A stretch of 64,000 nt of DNA from Hypericum androsaemum (lineage: Eukaryota; Streptophyta; Magnoliopsida; Malpighiales; Hypericaceae): contig OZ023185.1 in NCBI GenBank assembly GCA_963995505.1, forward strand, positions 16,317,691 to 16,381,690, given 5' to 3'. The position numbers and the translations under genes are program-made. Under the pieces are notes generated by a model. That model saw only the letters and a program-made list of their open reading frames with translations. It searched no databases and was not told where the DNA came from. Positions 21,399-31,699 of this stretch are shown here, one piece after another; the stretch's first letter is position 1, and each line of letters begins with the position of its first letter.

Positions 21399-24240
21399 AA
21401 ATGGTGTACATCTTTTGGAGAATAATTTAAAGAGTAATACAATTTTACTTATAAAAAATATTTAAATGAATGAAAACTCTGTATAAACGACATATCAGAA
21501 AGGTTTAGCCCACTAAGTACCCATCAGATGGGCCGGAGACATTCAAACTACAATCTGTTGTGTTGGCCCACAAAATACCCATCAGATGTGTTTAACCAGG
21601 ATCAACCTTATTGATGACGCTGGCTACAAGCGAAAGAAATGGGCCACAAAAGTTTCTTTTACCAAGGAACTTGTCTGATTCCGACATTTTTCGTTTCACC
21701 ACCACGTAGTACGTACAGCAATTAATAATTAAATTATTTTAATTGAATAAGATATTTCGAACATCAATGGAATATTAAAATTTGGGCCGAGCTAACTTTT
21801 TTATACCATGAGAAGAACTTTATTGCTAGTTAATATAAGTAATGGTTTGTTGGGGCCAGGTAAGCTTACCTGGACATTTGCTTCTGTACAAGAAAGCCCT
21901 AATCTGGCCCTTTTCCATCATGATCCCTGTACATTTTTTCAATTAAGTACACCAACGTTTTCCCAAAATACAATTTACCCCAAAATTGCATTGTAACCTC
22001 AAATTGGCCTACGCACTTCAACAAACACATCAAATTATATGAATGATATATGAAATCAACATTAAAAAGTACATAATTATATAATATAATTTGCTCCACC
22101 AACTTCCGACACTAGCCAAAATTATTTATCTCCGCAGGTTCGGATTCCCAACTATATGTTTTCCAACATAAACTGCCCGCCTTAATTCTGGAAAATTGAA
22201 AAGAATTTAAGGGACATTGAAAGAAGTCTCTTGGATGATTAAAGATGCGGATATATCCGGCGATTTGTGCACATTAATGTGTGCATTTCAAAATTAAATA
22301 CGTCCATGGCTTTTCCAATTTTAGGTATACCATTAATTAGCCGACAACTACTGAGAAATATAAATCGGGTAATTTTTTAAAATGATAACAAAAATCTTAT
22401 AACAAATATTTAATATTGTTATATTTTTAATAGTTTAAACTTATAGATAATACTAAATAACTCTACCCAACCTTCTACAATATATGCGTAGAATTTTTTG
22501 TCATTGGTAAAAATGTACATTCCCATAAAAATTTCCTAACGCTGACGTGTATAATTTGACCTTATTTTCATGTTTGATCGAGGACCTCATCGGTGCCGGT
22601 GAGACATAAAAGAGGTCAAGGACCTCATCCATGCCTTAATAACGCTCAGCCCATAATAGACATGATCCATCCATTTTTTTCTCGCCAATAAATTATTAAA
22701 GCGTTCGATTAGCCAGTGTGATAATTTGCCGGCTCATTAATGCTCCAACGAAAGGAAAATGAGAGAAAGATTTAACCTTAAAACTTTATATTCGACTTGA
22801 TTCGAATTTAAATTAGTTGGTATACTGAGTATTTGATTGCACAGTTGTTACGATCTTTTTTTGAAGAAAACTCTAAGAACATTATGTATTCAAGTTTGGG
22901 CTGTCATAGGCAGGAGGATAGAATAATTCAAAAGACAGACGTGGACTACTATAGAAAAAACTGTACTAGGTAGATTGGCTTTTGGGCACCAAGTGATATT
23001 GTTCTTTATATTGAAGTTTTCTTCAATTGACTCATTCAAACATTGGAAATTTTACGAATGGCTACTCTACATTTAGCGGGTGGACCAAAACCTTTTCTTC
23101 TTTCTTTCGAAGGGTGAGGACCGAAACAGGAAATATTTCAATTTGGGTCAGTGATGAGTTAACTTTTGGAGCCAACTTGCAATATCACCTCCAAGCCCAC
23201 GACAGCAACAGAAAGGCCCCATGACAGGTATTTTCCCTGACATCGCATGGGCCTAACTAGGGCCTACATCGATATTAATGCGCAAATAATTCAAATCGAA
23301 TTTAAATTAATTGAATTTCGAAATCAAAATATATTTAGATCAATTGAGAAAATTATTATATTTTAATCAAAAAATTTAGAATTTAGGTCCTTGCAAACGT
23401 AAGAGGTTGTATAATAAAAACTAGCAAGTGTCTTGATATTAGTTGTTTCAAACAAAATAAAAAATTTTGATCAACAGATGATCCGCTTTCGTCACATGGT
23501 CATCGTTGAGGAAGAGATTTTAAGTTCAAGAATTTGGAAATGCATTATTGGTATTTTTGTCCAACTCAAAATTAAACTAAATTAGTTGTTATAGTAGTAA
23601 ATAGTTTAAAAAATTTTACAATGTTCCAATTTCTTTTATCACGATTGCATTCGGCATACTATCAAGAATAAATATTTTGAACAGTGAAAATAACGAATCC
23701 CCGACAAAAAAAATTGCTTTGTTTTATGATATTGCTTACTAGTGTAGATCAAAATGTCAGCCGGCTCGTAATATCATTAAGATGCTGAGAATCACAGACA
23801 AAAGTCACCGCCAGTCTTGATAAAGGGTTGACCAGGACCGATAAGTAAGGGTTTTGGATTGAGTAGTAATAACATAAAAGTCGTCCCTACGGAGGGGATT
23901 TCGTTTGGACCATCAGATTTTATTAAAAATCGTGTCTACAGATCTGACATTCATTAAAAATCATGTATATAACCAAAATTACTTGATCTATTTCAGTGGG
24001 GACAAGACATTAAAAAATTTCAAAATTGGCGGGGCGAACTTTTTTTTGGAAAAAAAACACTAAATATTCTCATTTCATGACTTTTTCCAAGATATAGAAT
24101 TACATATTTTGGATCCAATAGAGACTACATAAATAGAGTCTCTATAGAAAGGACTAAATCGCAACCGTTAAATTTGATTTAAAAAATGTTATTCAGATCT
24201 AACGATCCAAATCTACAAGAGGGCATTTTGGGTTCTTACC
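21399..24240. other. Gene-free AT-rich stretch
   Basis: No gene is supported on either strand; the ORFs are short and featureless. A LINE-tail-like sequence (GAGTAATAC, then an AT-rich signal and A-run) lies at about 21430-21460. The rest is intergenic sequence with many A/T runs. Confidence 0.6.
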
Positions 24241-24365
24241 CATACTAGGGTTCACCACCGCTGCCACGTCCAATTCAAAACCATAAATTCCCCATTTCCA
24301 AAGATAACAAAATTATACTTAAATCCCCTTTTCCCAACGGTGATATTCCCATCGGAGGAGACGTC

Positions 24366-24528
24366 ACACGATGCCGATGTCGGGGATGGCGATCTCCAAG
24401 TCGGTGTAGCTGCGGATTTGGCGGTTGGGGATGTTGACGGAGAGGCAGAGCTTCTGGTGGCGGACAACCACCGTGCCGGAGTTCTCCGGCTACGGCTCTT
24501 TGATCTTCGGCTTCCCATGCTTCGCCAT
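24366..24528 (-). pseudogene. TAF2: TAF2 (TFIID subunit 2) first-exon fragment
   Basis: Read on the minus strand from an ATG at 24528, the translation starts MAKHGKPKIKEP, has an in-frame TAG, then continues NSGTVVVRHQKLCLS and IPNRQI, then YTDLEIAIPDIGIV. This is the conserved N-terminus of plant TAF2, a subunit of the general transcription factor TFIID. The similarity ends abruptly after about 54 codons, near the end of that conserved block. The in-frame stop and the lack of any further TAF2 exon nearby show a copied fragment, not the working gene. The surrounding ORFs in other frames are shadows of it. Confidence 0.6.
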
Positions 24529-24773
24529 CCTTCACGTTGGCGGTTTCCTTCCAATCGTGAGCTTAAATAAATTATAAACAAAATAAGATTTTCTTCTTGT
24601 AATTATTGTCACGACTTGTGACGGGAATAAACAGCTGAGGTGGCAGTATGCTGAGGTGGATAGTTAGTTAGCCAATAAGTTAATTGGGCGGAAAAATTAG
24701 TTGGGTTCTAAGCCGTTAAACGATTGTATACGTTAGTCTTACTATAATAATGTAAACTTTCTTTTTTGGTCTG

Positions 24774-25330
24774 TCACACAGAAATATTTGTACTACCCTC
24801 AACCAAACAAAAAATCTCCCCCCTCTCTACCGCTCCACAAGGTTTTTCCCAAATCACAAAATTAAAAAGCTGTAATTCATCGAGGAGTGGAGACGACGAG
24901 GTCGACGATTTATCGGCGACAAACGACAAGCAGGAGGGAGACCTTAAGCGTTCCTCGGCCGACCCGGGACCTTCCCTCGCCGGACTTCCACCGGTCGACC
25001 TGAGAAACTCCAGACGACGGCGTGAAACACCCGACGACGTCGCTTCTGGAGGCGGCTGGAGGAGAGCAAGAACCACGACTCTCGACGACGTCGTCTTCAT
25101 GCCCGAGGAATCGCAGCATCCAAATCGGAGTGGGAAAAGCCATTTCCAATCCCTTGCTTGATTTCTCCCAGTAATTAATCCAATAATTGGAAACCCAAAG
25201 AAATAGAAGGTGGATTAGGAGAAAGTGACGAGCTCGGAGGGAGGGTGATTAATTAGTTCCTTGATCAAGGCTAGGATTTGGGTGGTTGATGAAGTAAGAT
25301 GCTAGAGGAGGAGAGAACGTGAGAGGGGAA
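24774..25330 (-). pseudogene. Second captured fragment in the Helitron (5' UTR-like plus N-terminus)
   Basis: On the minus strand a pyrimidine-rich, 5'-UTR-like stretch (about 25330-25150) leads into an ATG at 25149 and a GC-rich open frame of 79 codons. A second frame (25100-24774, 108 codons) overlaps it. Codon composition (many GTC, GAC, TCG) differs sharply from the AT-rich surroundings. I do not recognise the source gene. The fragment is marked off by AT-rich sequence on both sides. Confidence 0.35.
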
Positions 25331-25959
25331 GAGGAGGGGAGAAAATGGACATGAACTTATGTTTTGGGGATGCTTTAAAAAAAATTGAAAAGAGAAATTT
25401 TGTTTAGTGCAGATATTCCTTAGAACTTGTAAAGAGAAATTGTGATTCTATGGAAATTAATTAGGAGAAATGTTAATGGGTTTGTGATATGTAGAAAAAA
25501 TCAAAAAGCAACAGAGAATCGGACAAGGACGAAGTATTAATACTAAATATAAATAAATAATTTTATTAAAAAATCTCTGGTTCAATTGGAGGTTTGATCT
25601 GTCGGACCGGTCGATACGGAGGACGGAAAAATTGTAGAATCGATCTTTGGGACATTTTTTAAAACTATTATATTTCACCCATTTTTAAAACAATAATATT
25701 TTTATGATTCGAATTCAAAACTTCGAATGAAGATAGAGCAATTATTCATTGGTTTTTTTCCTTAAAATCATTCACCGATTTATATAATGTGCAGTTACCA
25801 CTGAGTACATAAAACTTGCAAATTGGCGTCAGGAATAATAACCTAGCATGGACAACAATACTCTCGATTACTCTCCATCTCATTATAATAAAAGAAATTT
25901 TCTTTTTAGGTAGTTTGGTGTCACACCGTGGAAGTGTCAAAACTACCCTTTCAGTTAAA

Positions 25960-26535
25960 TCGTTATGTTGTTGGCCTGGTCGAGGAGAGAAATGAGAACG
26001 GCTCGAGGGATGGGTGTATCCTAGCGGACATGACGGGGATGAAGGGGGAGAAATCGGGGAGGAATATTCCAACGCGGCAGAGGGACAGTTGACATGTTTT
26101 CGGAGCCAGATGTCGATACAGTCCACGTGTAAGGGGTGGGAGCAAGCCGAGAGAGTCCCCACATCGTCGTTCTCTTCGAACTCCAGCAAGCACACGGCGT
26201 AGTCTCGCAGTAGGACGTCGTTCAACTGCGGATTGTAGAGGGGCAGAGAGATCGTCTTGATGACGGAGTCATCGAGCCCGTATCGGGAGTACACGTGGAA
26301 GCCAGCAGCTTTGTCGGGGAAGGAATAGTCTAATAGGAGGGGAGGCGAGTCCAGGTTAGAGTAGGACGACAGGTGGAACCTGCGACGTCGACGTTGGTGC
26401 TACCACCGGCGGACCCGATGGATGAGGTGGCGGGAGCAGGTGACCATTAGTAAGGCCGCCGCCACAACGACAATCATTACGTTGAACGATGGGTTGAAGC
26501 CCACGCCTAAGACGCCGACGTTGCTTGACGGTGGA
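25960..26535 (-). pseudogene. Captured ATL-type RING-H2 E3 ligase fragment
   Basis: On the minus strand the order of an ATL protein is visible: a hydrophobic transmembrane segment (FNVMIVVVAAALL, about 26490), then an in-frame TAG, then YSRYGLDDSVIKTI (the conserved GLD block), then the RING-H2 finger with CLLEFEENDDV, CSHPLHVDCIDIWL and HVNCP. ATL proteins are membrane-bound ubiquitin ligases. The final CPLC of the RING is broken: one base is missing after NCP, and the expected CR and tail follow in another frame (to about 25960). The fragment lies antisense to the Helitron and within its ends, so it is a captured host gene piece. It cannot give a working RING. Confidence 0.7.
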
Positions 26536-26909
26536 ACAGACTGACCGATAGATGACGAGGATGTTGTGTACAAAGAAGTTCTTATGGCGTTTTAGGTAAA
26601 TCAAAAAAGAATATAGTATAATTAAATGTGTAATAGAGCATCTTATTCATGTACAGATTTAAAAAATTTAATAAACGACATATTTTGCAGATTTTGCTAC
26701 AGAACAGCACTCGCATCGCGCGTGCATCTTTACTAGTATAAATAAAAGTACTGAGGTATTCTGAAATCATAATCAGAAATCACATCTTTCTACTCTTCTA
26801 TCAATTCTTTCTCGTTCTACCTTCTTTCTCTATCTCTATTTATTGATCTCCATCTCTATTTTTTGATCTTTTCTGCTTCCGCTTGTGACATTGGTATTAG
26901 AGCTTGGCC

Positions 26910-27575
26910 ATGGAAACCCGCTGGAAGTCCATGGAAGAGCAGCAATGTAAACTTGAAGGTCAGGTATATGCCTTGAACGAGACGATCGATGGCCACACAA
27001 GGTTGCTTGAGGAAGCTGGCAGCAAGATCCAGGCAACTTGGGAACGTATGGAGCAGCTTCACTTGGAGACAAATGCAAGGCAAGATTGTAGCGATGCGAA
27101 GAAGGACCAAATACTGGCGTTATTGACGGCGCGATCGGGAGAGGATAAGGGGATTTTGGGAGTATCTCCTCATGTGGTCTCGAGGGGCTCGTTGCATGGA
27201 ATATCTCTGATGCAAGGTCGGATGATGGCATCTCCAATGCAGGGTCCGGTGGTAACAACGTTGCCAGCGATGGCTCCAAAGCGGGAGACTGAATCGGGTC
27301 ATCATTTCAAGTTCGACTTCCCACTTTTTTGTAGCTCTAATCCAAGGTTTTGGGTGCGCAAGTGTGAGAAATTTTTTGAGCTCAATGGGATAGAAGATTC
27401 TAGGAAAGTGGAGGCTGCTAGTTTGCACCTTGATGAAGAAGCCGATACATGGTTTTATTCTTGGCGTATGGCAAATAAAGAAGCTTCTTGGAACCAATTT
27501 ATAGAAAGTATATGCCAACGTTTTGGTGAGAGGGGTATTGGCAGCATTATAGAGGAGTTCAACCACCTTAAATAA
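26910..27575 (+). CDS. gag: Gag of the gag-protease element
   Basis: From the ATG at 26910, shortly after the primer site. It has a coiled-coil-like N-terminus, then the retrotransposon gag core: FDFPLFCSSNPRFWVRKCEKFF (here starting near residue 130) and EEADTWFYSW, typical of Ty3/gypsy gag (the P-F-G-x-x-P-x-x-W-x-x-x-C-E-x-F-F pattern). A TAA at 27573-27575 follows FNHLK; the same frame continues directly with gag sequence, so it is a single nonsense codon within gag. Confidence 0.75.
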   Translation: METRWKSMEEQQCKLEGQVYALNETIDGHTRLLEEAGSKIQATWERMEQLHLETNARQDCSDAKKDQILALLTARSGEDKGILGVSPHVVSRGSLHGISLMQGRMMASPMQGPVVTTLPAMAPKRETESGHHFKFDFPLFCSSNPRFWVRKCEKFFELNGIEDSRKVEAASLHLDEEADTWFYSWRMANKEASWNQFIESICQRFGERGIGSIIEEFNHLK

Positions 27576-28934
27576 GTAGGTAGCGTAATAGAGTATATCC
27601 GTCGTTTTGAGGAATTGAAGGGCGTGATCTTGAGGGATAATCCATTCTTGTCGGACAAGTACTTCGTTTACAGCTTCATTAGAGGGTTGAGTGAAGGGGT
27701 TAAGTCTTTGGTGCGTGCTTATGCTCCCGAGAAGTTGTGTGAAGCGATGGAGAAAGCTAAGCTTTGTGAATCCGCTTTGAAGTCGGTGGATAAATGGGCT
27801 GGCCATAAGGTTGAGTCATCTCTTGCGGTGTTTGGAAGTCAACATGACCTTCCTGGCTTTCAGCGAAGTGGGAGTACGGGGAGTGGGGGCACTAGTGGGG
27901 CTACTCCAAGAAAAGAATTGCCATGTTATCGTTGCGGTGACAAGTGGTTTAAGGGCCACATTTGCAAGACTAAGACGTCGGGCAGTCTAGCTTCCATGGA
28001 GACAGAGTTTGTGGATGCTACGGGTGTTCGTGATATGAACTCGTGGTCTGAGGAGATGATTGCTATTTCGATGCATGCCATCCATGGCAGCAGCGGAAAC
28101 GGGTCCTTCCAGCTGAATGGGGCTATAAAAGGTCGAGCTATTTTGATCTTACTTGACACAGGGAGCTCCGCGACTTTCATTGGCCTTCAAATTGTGCAAG
28201 AACTACAGCTGAACACGATGGCGACGGATAGCATACCCGTGACATTGGGGAATGGTTCTAAGATTGCTTGTGCTCAGATCTGTTTCGGAGTCACGTGGGA
28301 GATGGGCGGAAGCTCTTTCAAGTATAATTTCAAGGTTTTGGAATTGGGAACCTTTGATTTGGTCCTCGGAACGGACTGGATCCAGCACGTTAACCCAATT
28401 ACTTTTGATTTTGTTAAGATTGAGGCGACGATCAAGAACAATGGCAAGGATGTTGTGCTCAAGGGTCATAAGAGCACAGATTCTGTGACGGCAAATGAGT
28501 TTAGGTGCATGACTATTGATGCTATAACCAAGGAGGTGAGCGAGTGCAAGGTAATGGATGAGATGATAACCAATTGGCATTTGGGAGTTAAGGACTATCG
28601 GAAGCTTGTAGGAGCTGATGTAATGCGCTGTTTCAGTAAGTTACAAGTGAAAAACAGCGAGATGCAAGTGGATGCAAAGTCCATTAAATCCAAGGTGTGG
28701 AACTTAATGTTCGAGAGTTGGGATCCTGGAGAATTAATTGTGCCGTTACAATCTGCTTTGTGGGAATTGCTTAAAGGAGTGTTCAATTGGTTTCGTTGGT
28801 TTCGTTGGTTTCATAGCTGCAGTACATGCACTTCTTGGCTCCAGGCATTCTGCTTAATGAACATTCTTGAGGACAAGAATGATTTTCTGAAGGAGGGGCG
28901 GATGTCACGACTTGTGACGGGAATAACCAGCTGA
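27576..28934 (+). CDS. Gag C-terminus, zinc knuckle and aspartic protease
   Basis: Continues gag after the stop: an IRGLSEGVKSLVRAYAP segment, then a knuckle CYRCGDKWFKGHIC (CX2CX7HX2C-like), then the protease with ILLDTGSSATFI (catalytic DTG) and LGTDWIQ. The C-terminal part no longer matches reverse transcriptase. After a short FADVF-less linker comes a small repeat of TTCGTTGGTT (about 28786-28815), then a tail KNDFLKEGRMS that runs into the purine tract and 3' LTR. Hence almost the whole of pol was removed and the remaining ends were joined. The ORF reaches a few codons into the LTR. Confidence 0.75.
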   Translation, partial: VGSVIEYIRRFEELKGVILRDNPFLSDKYFVYSFIRGLSEGVKSLVRAYAPEKLCEAMEKAKLCESALKSVDKWAGHKVESSLAVFGSQHDLPGFQRSGSTGSGGTSGATPRKELPCYRCGDKWFKGHICKTKTSGSLASMETEFVDATGVRDMNSWSEEMIAISMHAIHGSSGNGSFQLNGAIKGRAILILLDTGSSATFIGLQIVQELQLNTMATDSIPVTLGNGSKIACAQICFGVTWEMGGSSFKYNFKVLELGTFDLVLGTDWIQHVNPITFDFVKIEATIKNNGKDVVLKGHKSTDSVTANEFRCMTIDAITKEVSECKVMDEMITNWHLGVKDYRKLVGADVMRCFSKLQVKNSEMQVDAKSIKSKVWNLMFESWDPGELIVPLQSALWELLKGVFNWFRWFRWFHSCSTCTSWLQAFCLMNILEDKNDFLKEGRMSRLVTGITS

Positions 28935-29264
28935 GGTGGCAGTATGCTGAGGTAGATAGTTAGTTAGCCAATAGGTTAATTGGGTGGGAGAATTAGTTAG
29001 GTTCTAGGAAGTTAAACGATTGTATACGTTAGTATAAATAAAAGTACTCTGTACAAAGGAGAGGTATTTTGAAATCATAATAAGAAATCATATCTTTCTA
29101 CTCTTCTATCAATTCTCTCTCGTTCTACCTTCTTTCTCTATCTCTATTTCTTGATCTCCATCTCTATTTCTTGATCTTTTCTGCTTCCGCGTGTGACAAT
29201 TATATGGATGGATATTTTATTTATTTATGTAAGTTATTTCTTTAATGGACTACATGAAGCCTCC

Positions 29265-29440
29265 TTGTTCATATATCGTACTAATATTATTATATCGTAC
29301 CAATATCATTTGTAAATGTAAATCGTACCAATATTATTCGTATATCGTAATAAAATTATCTGTAAATTTTATCAATATCATTTGTACATTGTACAAATAT
29401 CATTCGTATATCATACCAATATCATTTGTACTAGCACCAT
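29265..29440. repeat. Degenerate tandem repeat (ACCAATATCATTCGTATATCGT-like)
   Basis: Six to eight imperfect copies of a unit of about 22-26 bp built from ACCAATATCATT and TGTATATCGT modules. Copies vary in length and sequence, so this is an ordinary decayed minisatellite. Confidence 0.6.
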
Positions 29441-29644
29441 GCTTCGTCAAAGAAAGAAACCAATATCAAAGCAGAAGGAAACTAATATCTGAGTACAAGA
29501 ATATCAATATCAGAGTAGAAAGATACCAATATCATAGACGAAGAAACCAAGATTCTTCGCATTGTTTTGTTCTATTATATACTTTTTTAAAATCCTTTTA
29601 ATTATTTTGATCATTTATATAGCATTTCCAACTTGCACAAAACA

Positions 29645-30031
29645 GGGAGCGAATTTGGTCATGGAAGGCCAAATCCAACCAGGACCGTCCTGGACGATTC
29701 AATGGTTGATTTAGTTATGATTCAATGGTTCACTTAATTATGATTCAATGGTCTACCTAGTTATGATTCAATGGTCCATTTTTTCCCGTCCCGGATAAAT
29801 CGAGGTCCGTCCCAGTTACCCAGTTACGATTCAATGGTTTACTCAGTTACGATTCAATGATTTATTCAGTTATGATTCAATGGTTTACCCAGTTATGATT
29901 CAATGGTTGTGAACTTTTTTTATTTTGCACCCCCGTATTTCTGTATTTTTGTAAAATAGTCCCCGCATGTCTTTCAATAAAAATCCTCCAGCACCGTGTT
30001 GGATTTGGCTTCCAGGACCAAATCCGATCCC
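29645..30031. mobile_element. Mutator-type MITE with minisatellite core
   Basis: Inverted termini of about 36 bp (start GGGAGCGAATTTGGTC; end GACCAAATCCGATCCC), matching with a few mismatches. They are flanked by a perfect 9-bp duplication CACAAAACA (29636-29644 and 30032-30040), as made by Mutator-like transposases. The core (about 29690-29910) is a tandem repeat of a unit of about 26 bp containing GATTCAATGGTT. No coding capacity. Confidence 0.8.
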
Positions 30032-30239
30032 CACAAAACATGAGTGGTGAAGTAGAAATCGAATACTTTTTGAGAATGAAAATCGATATTCATATATTAA
30101 ATATGAAAATCATTGTACAAAATTGATTCCGATGACAAGTGTAGCAGGTTTAGCAATCAAATAACGTTTAGAAACTAAGCCAGCTAACTTTTTTGCCAAA
30201 TGGCTACAATCTCTTGTTAACTCTTAACAATTTTTTAAC

Positions 30240-30582
<343 letters not shown>

Positions 30583-30764
30583 CTAATCTTATATATAATA
30601 TGCAAACACCACTAGTATAAATAAAAATTACATTTTTTTGAAATTGTCAAATTATCTCGTAAATCTTTTTACAAAAGCTTACAATAATACATTGTGAGTT
30701 TTGGGTCCATAGAACTTACTGTCATTTCAAAATTTACACATTACCCAGGAATAAGTAATTTTTT

Positions 30765-31698
30765 CTAGAAGGTTGTCACCAAACTTATATTAAAAATATT
30801 GGTTACATAATAGAAGAAATAATTACATAGACAAATAACAAAAATACCAACAGATAACAAAAGCCAATCCAAAAGTAATAGAGAAGTATGAGTGGAAGTG
30901 ACGGGCGGACGAGAAGCTACGAGAGCCAGCGTCCAAGGTGAGAAACTGCCGAGACTAGCTACGGCTAATAACCACAAGGTTATATCATAGACACAACCTC
31001 GTGGGCATTTGAATGCATACGAGATGCACGCAAATGAGAGCCAAGATCGGAAAAATCCAAACAGAACAAATTTATCCACCTGCCACAACTGGAAAAGAAT
31101 CGAAATCTGAACGGAAGTCGAATCAAGCTTAGACCTATTCAAGCAAAAGACCATAACACAAACAATATAACTAGAAGCGAAAAGCTCTGTGAAACCACCA
31201 AACAGAAGTGGATCCGGACAAAATAGCAACATAACACAAAAAGAAAAACAAAACAACAACAAGAGACAAGAACAAGAAAAGCAAATAAGTACAGTAATTA
31301 CGAATGCCATTAAAGAAACGATCCGGAACCGGAGGGGTGGTCTATAGTGACCAACCCCTCCGGCCTTAGCATGAGGCCGCCTTTGAGACGGTGGAGGTAG
31401 GGCCACGTCCCGCTAGTTGGAGAAGACGAGGAGGAGAAAAACTCGAAACGAACTGAGCGGCGGCCGGCACCGTCGAGATCCGGTCGGAGGGAGTCCGGGA
31501 GGAGGAATCCAAGTACTTGAATTTGGCCGAATCAGAGTAATAAATGTGAAGCGATGGAATGGAGGATATATGTGTGCAAGGGAGGCATGAACACAGTAAA
31601 TGCCATTTGCCATGCAGGCCAGAGTCGTATTTAATGACTCCCATCGGAGGAGAGGTGTAAACGCCACGGAGTTGAGAGGGGGAGGCTCCTGCTTCCAA
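30765..31698 (-). other. Minus-strand hydrophobic ORF region with a perfect-stem hairpin (possible retroelement 3' end)
   Basis: On the minus strand a 110-codon frame (31698-31366) overlaps a 213-codon frame (31406-30765). The latter is very rich in Leu, Phe, Val, Cys and Ser because the DNA is T-rich, so membrane segments predicted from it mean little. Between them lies a GC-rich inverted repeat (31329-31363). The end near 30765 (AAGTTTGGTGAC, then a short AT-rich tail) resembles 3' ends of plant LINEs. No family motif is recognised. A truncated non-LTR element or an old gene remnant are both possible. Confidence 0.3.
31329..31363. repeat. 35-bp inverted repeat (hairpin)
   Basis: CCGGAGGGG-TGGTC ... 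GACCA-A-CCCCTCCGG: a 14-bp stem with one bulged A and a six-base loop. It is strongly GC-rich in an AT-rich setting. Confidence 0.8.
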
Positions 31699-31699
31699 C

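Larger units (their letters stand above)
24737..26736 (+). mobile_element. Non-autonomous Helitron with captured gene fragments
   Basis: The intact 3' LTR of the host element gives the empty site: ...ACGTTAG joined to TATAAAT.... In the 5' LTR exactly 2000 bp separate these two halves, with no target duplication. The insert starts TCTTACTATAATAATG and ends ATCTTTACTAG, that is 5' TC and 3' CTAG. Eleven bases before the end is a GC-rich hairpin (26707-26725: 7 of 8 stem pairs, loop ATC). These are the defining Helitron ends. The flanking bases are G and T, not the usual A and T. There is no RepHel helicase. It carries a piece of an ATL RING-H2 gene and a second GC-rich fragment, both on the minus strand. 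Confidence 0.8.
24607..29198 (+). mobile_element. Gag-protease-only LTR retrotransposon (Ty3/gypsy-derived), interrupted by a Helitron
   Basis: LTRs begin TGTCACGACTTG and end GTGTGACA or TTGTGACA. The 5-bp target duplication ATTAT flanks them (24602-24606 and 29199-29203). The 3' LTR is 28903-29198 (296 bp). The 5' LTR is in two parts, 24607-24736 and 26737-26890, split by a 2000-bp Helitron. A primer site TGGTATTAGAGC follows at 26892, and a purine tract AGGAGGGGCGGA precedes the 3' LTR. The internal region is only about 2.0 kb and codes for gag and protease, with no reverse transcriptase, RNase H or integrase. It must rely on enzymes from another element. Confidence 0.85.

Noticed and set aside
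29265..29910. Regularly repeated short sequences resembling a CRISPR array
   Set aside because: Units are imperfect, adjacent and lack unique spacers of constant size, and the setting is a plant genome. They are minisatellites, one of them inside a MITE.
30765..31406. 213-codon minus-strand ORF with apparent multiple membrane segments
   Set aside because: The DNA is T-rich on that strand, so Leu/Phe/Val-rich translation is expected by composition. No family motif or splice context supports a gene.
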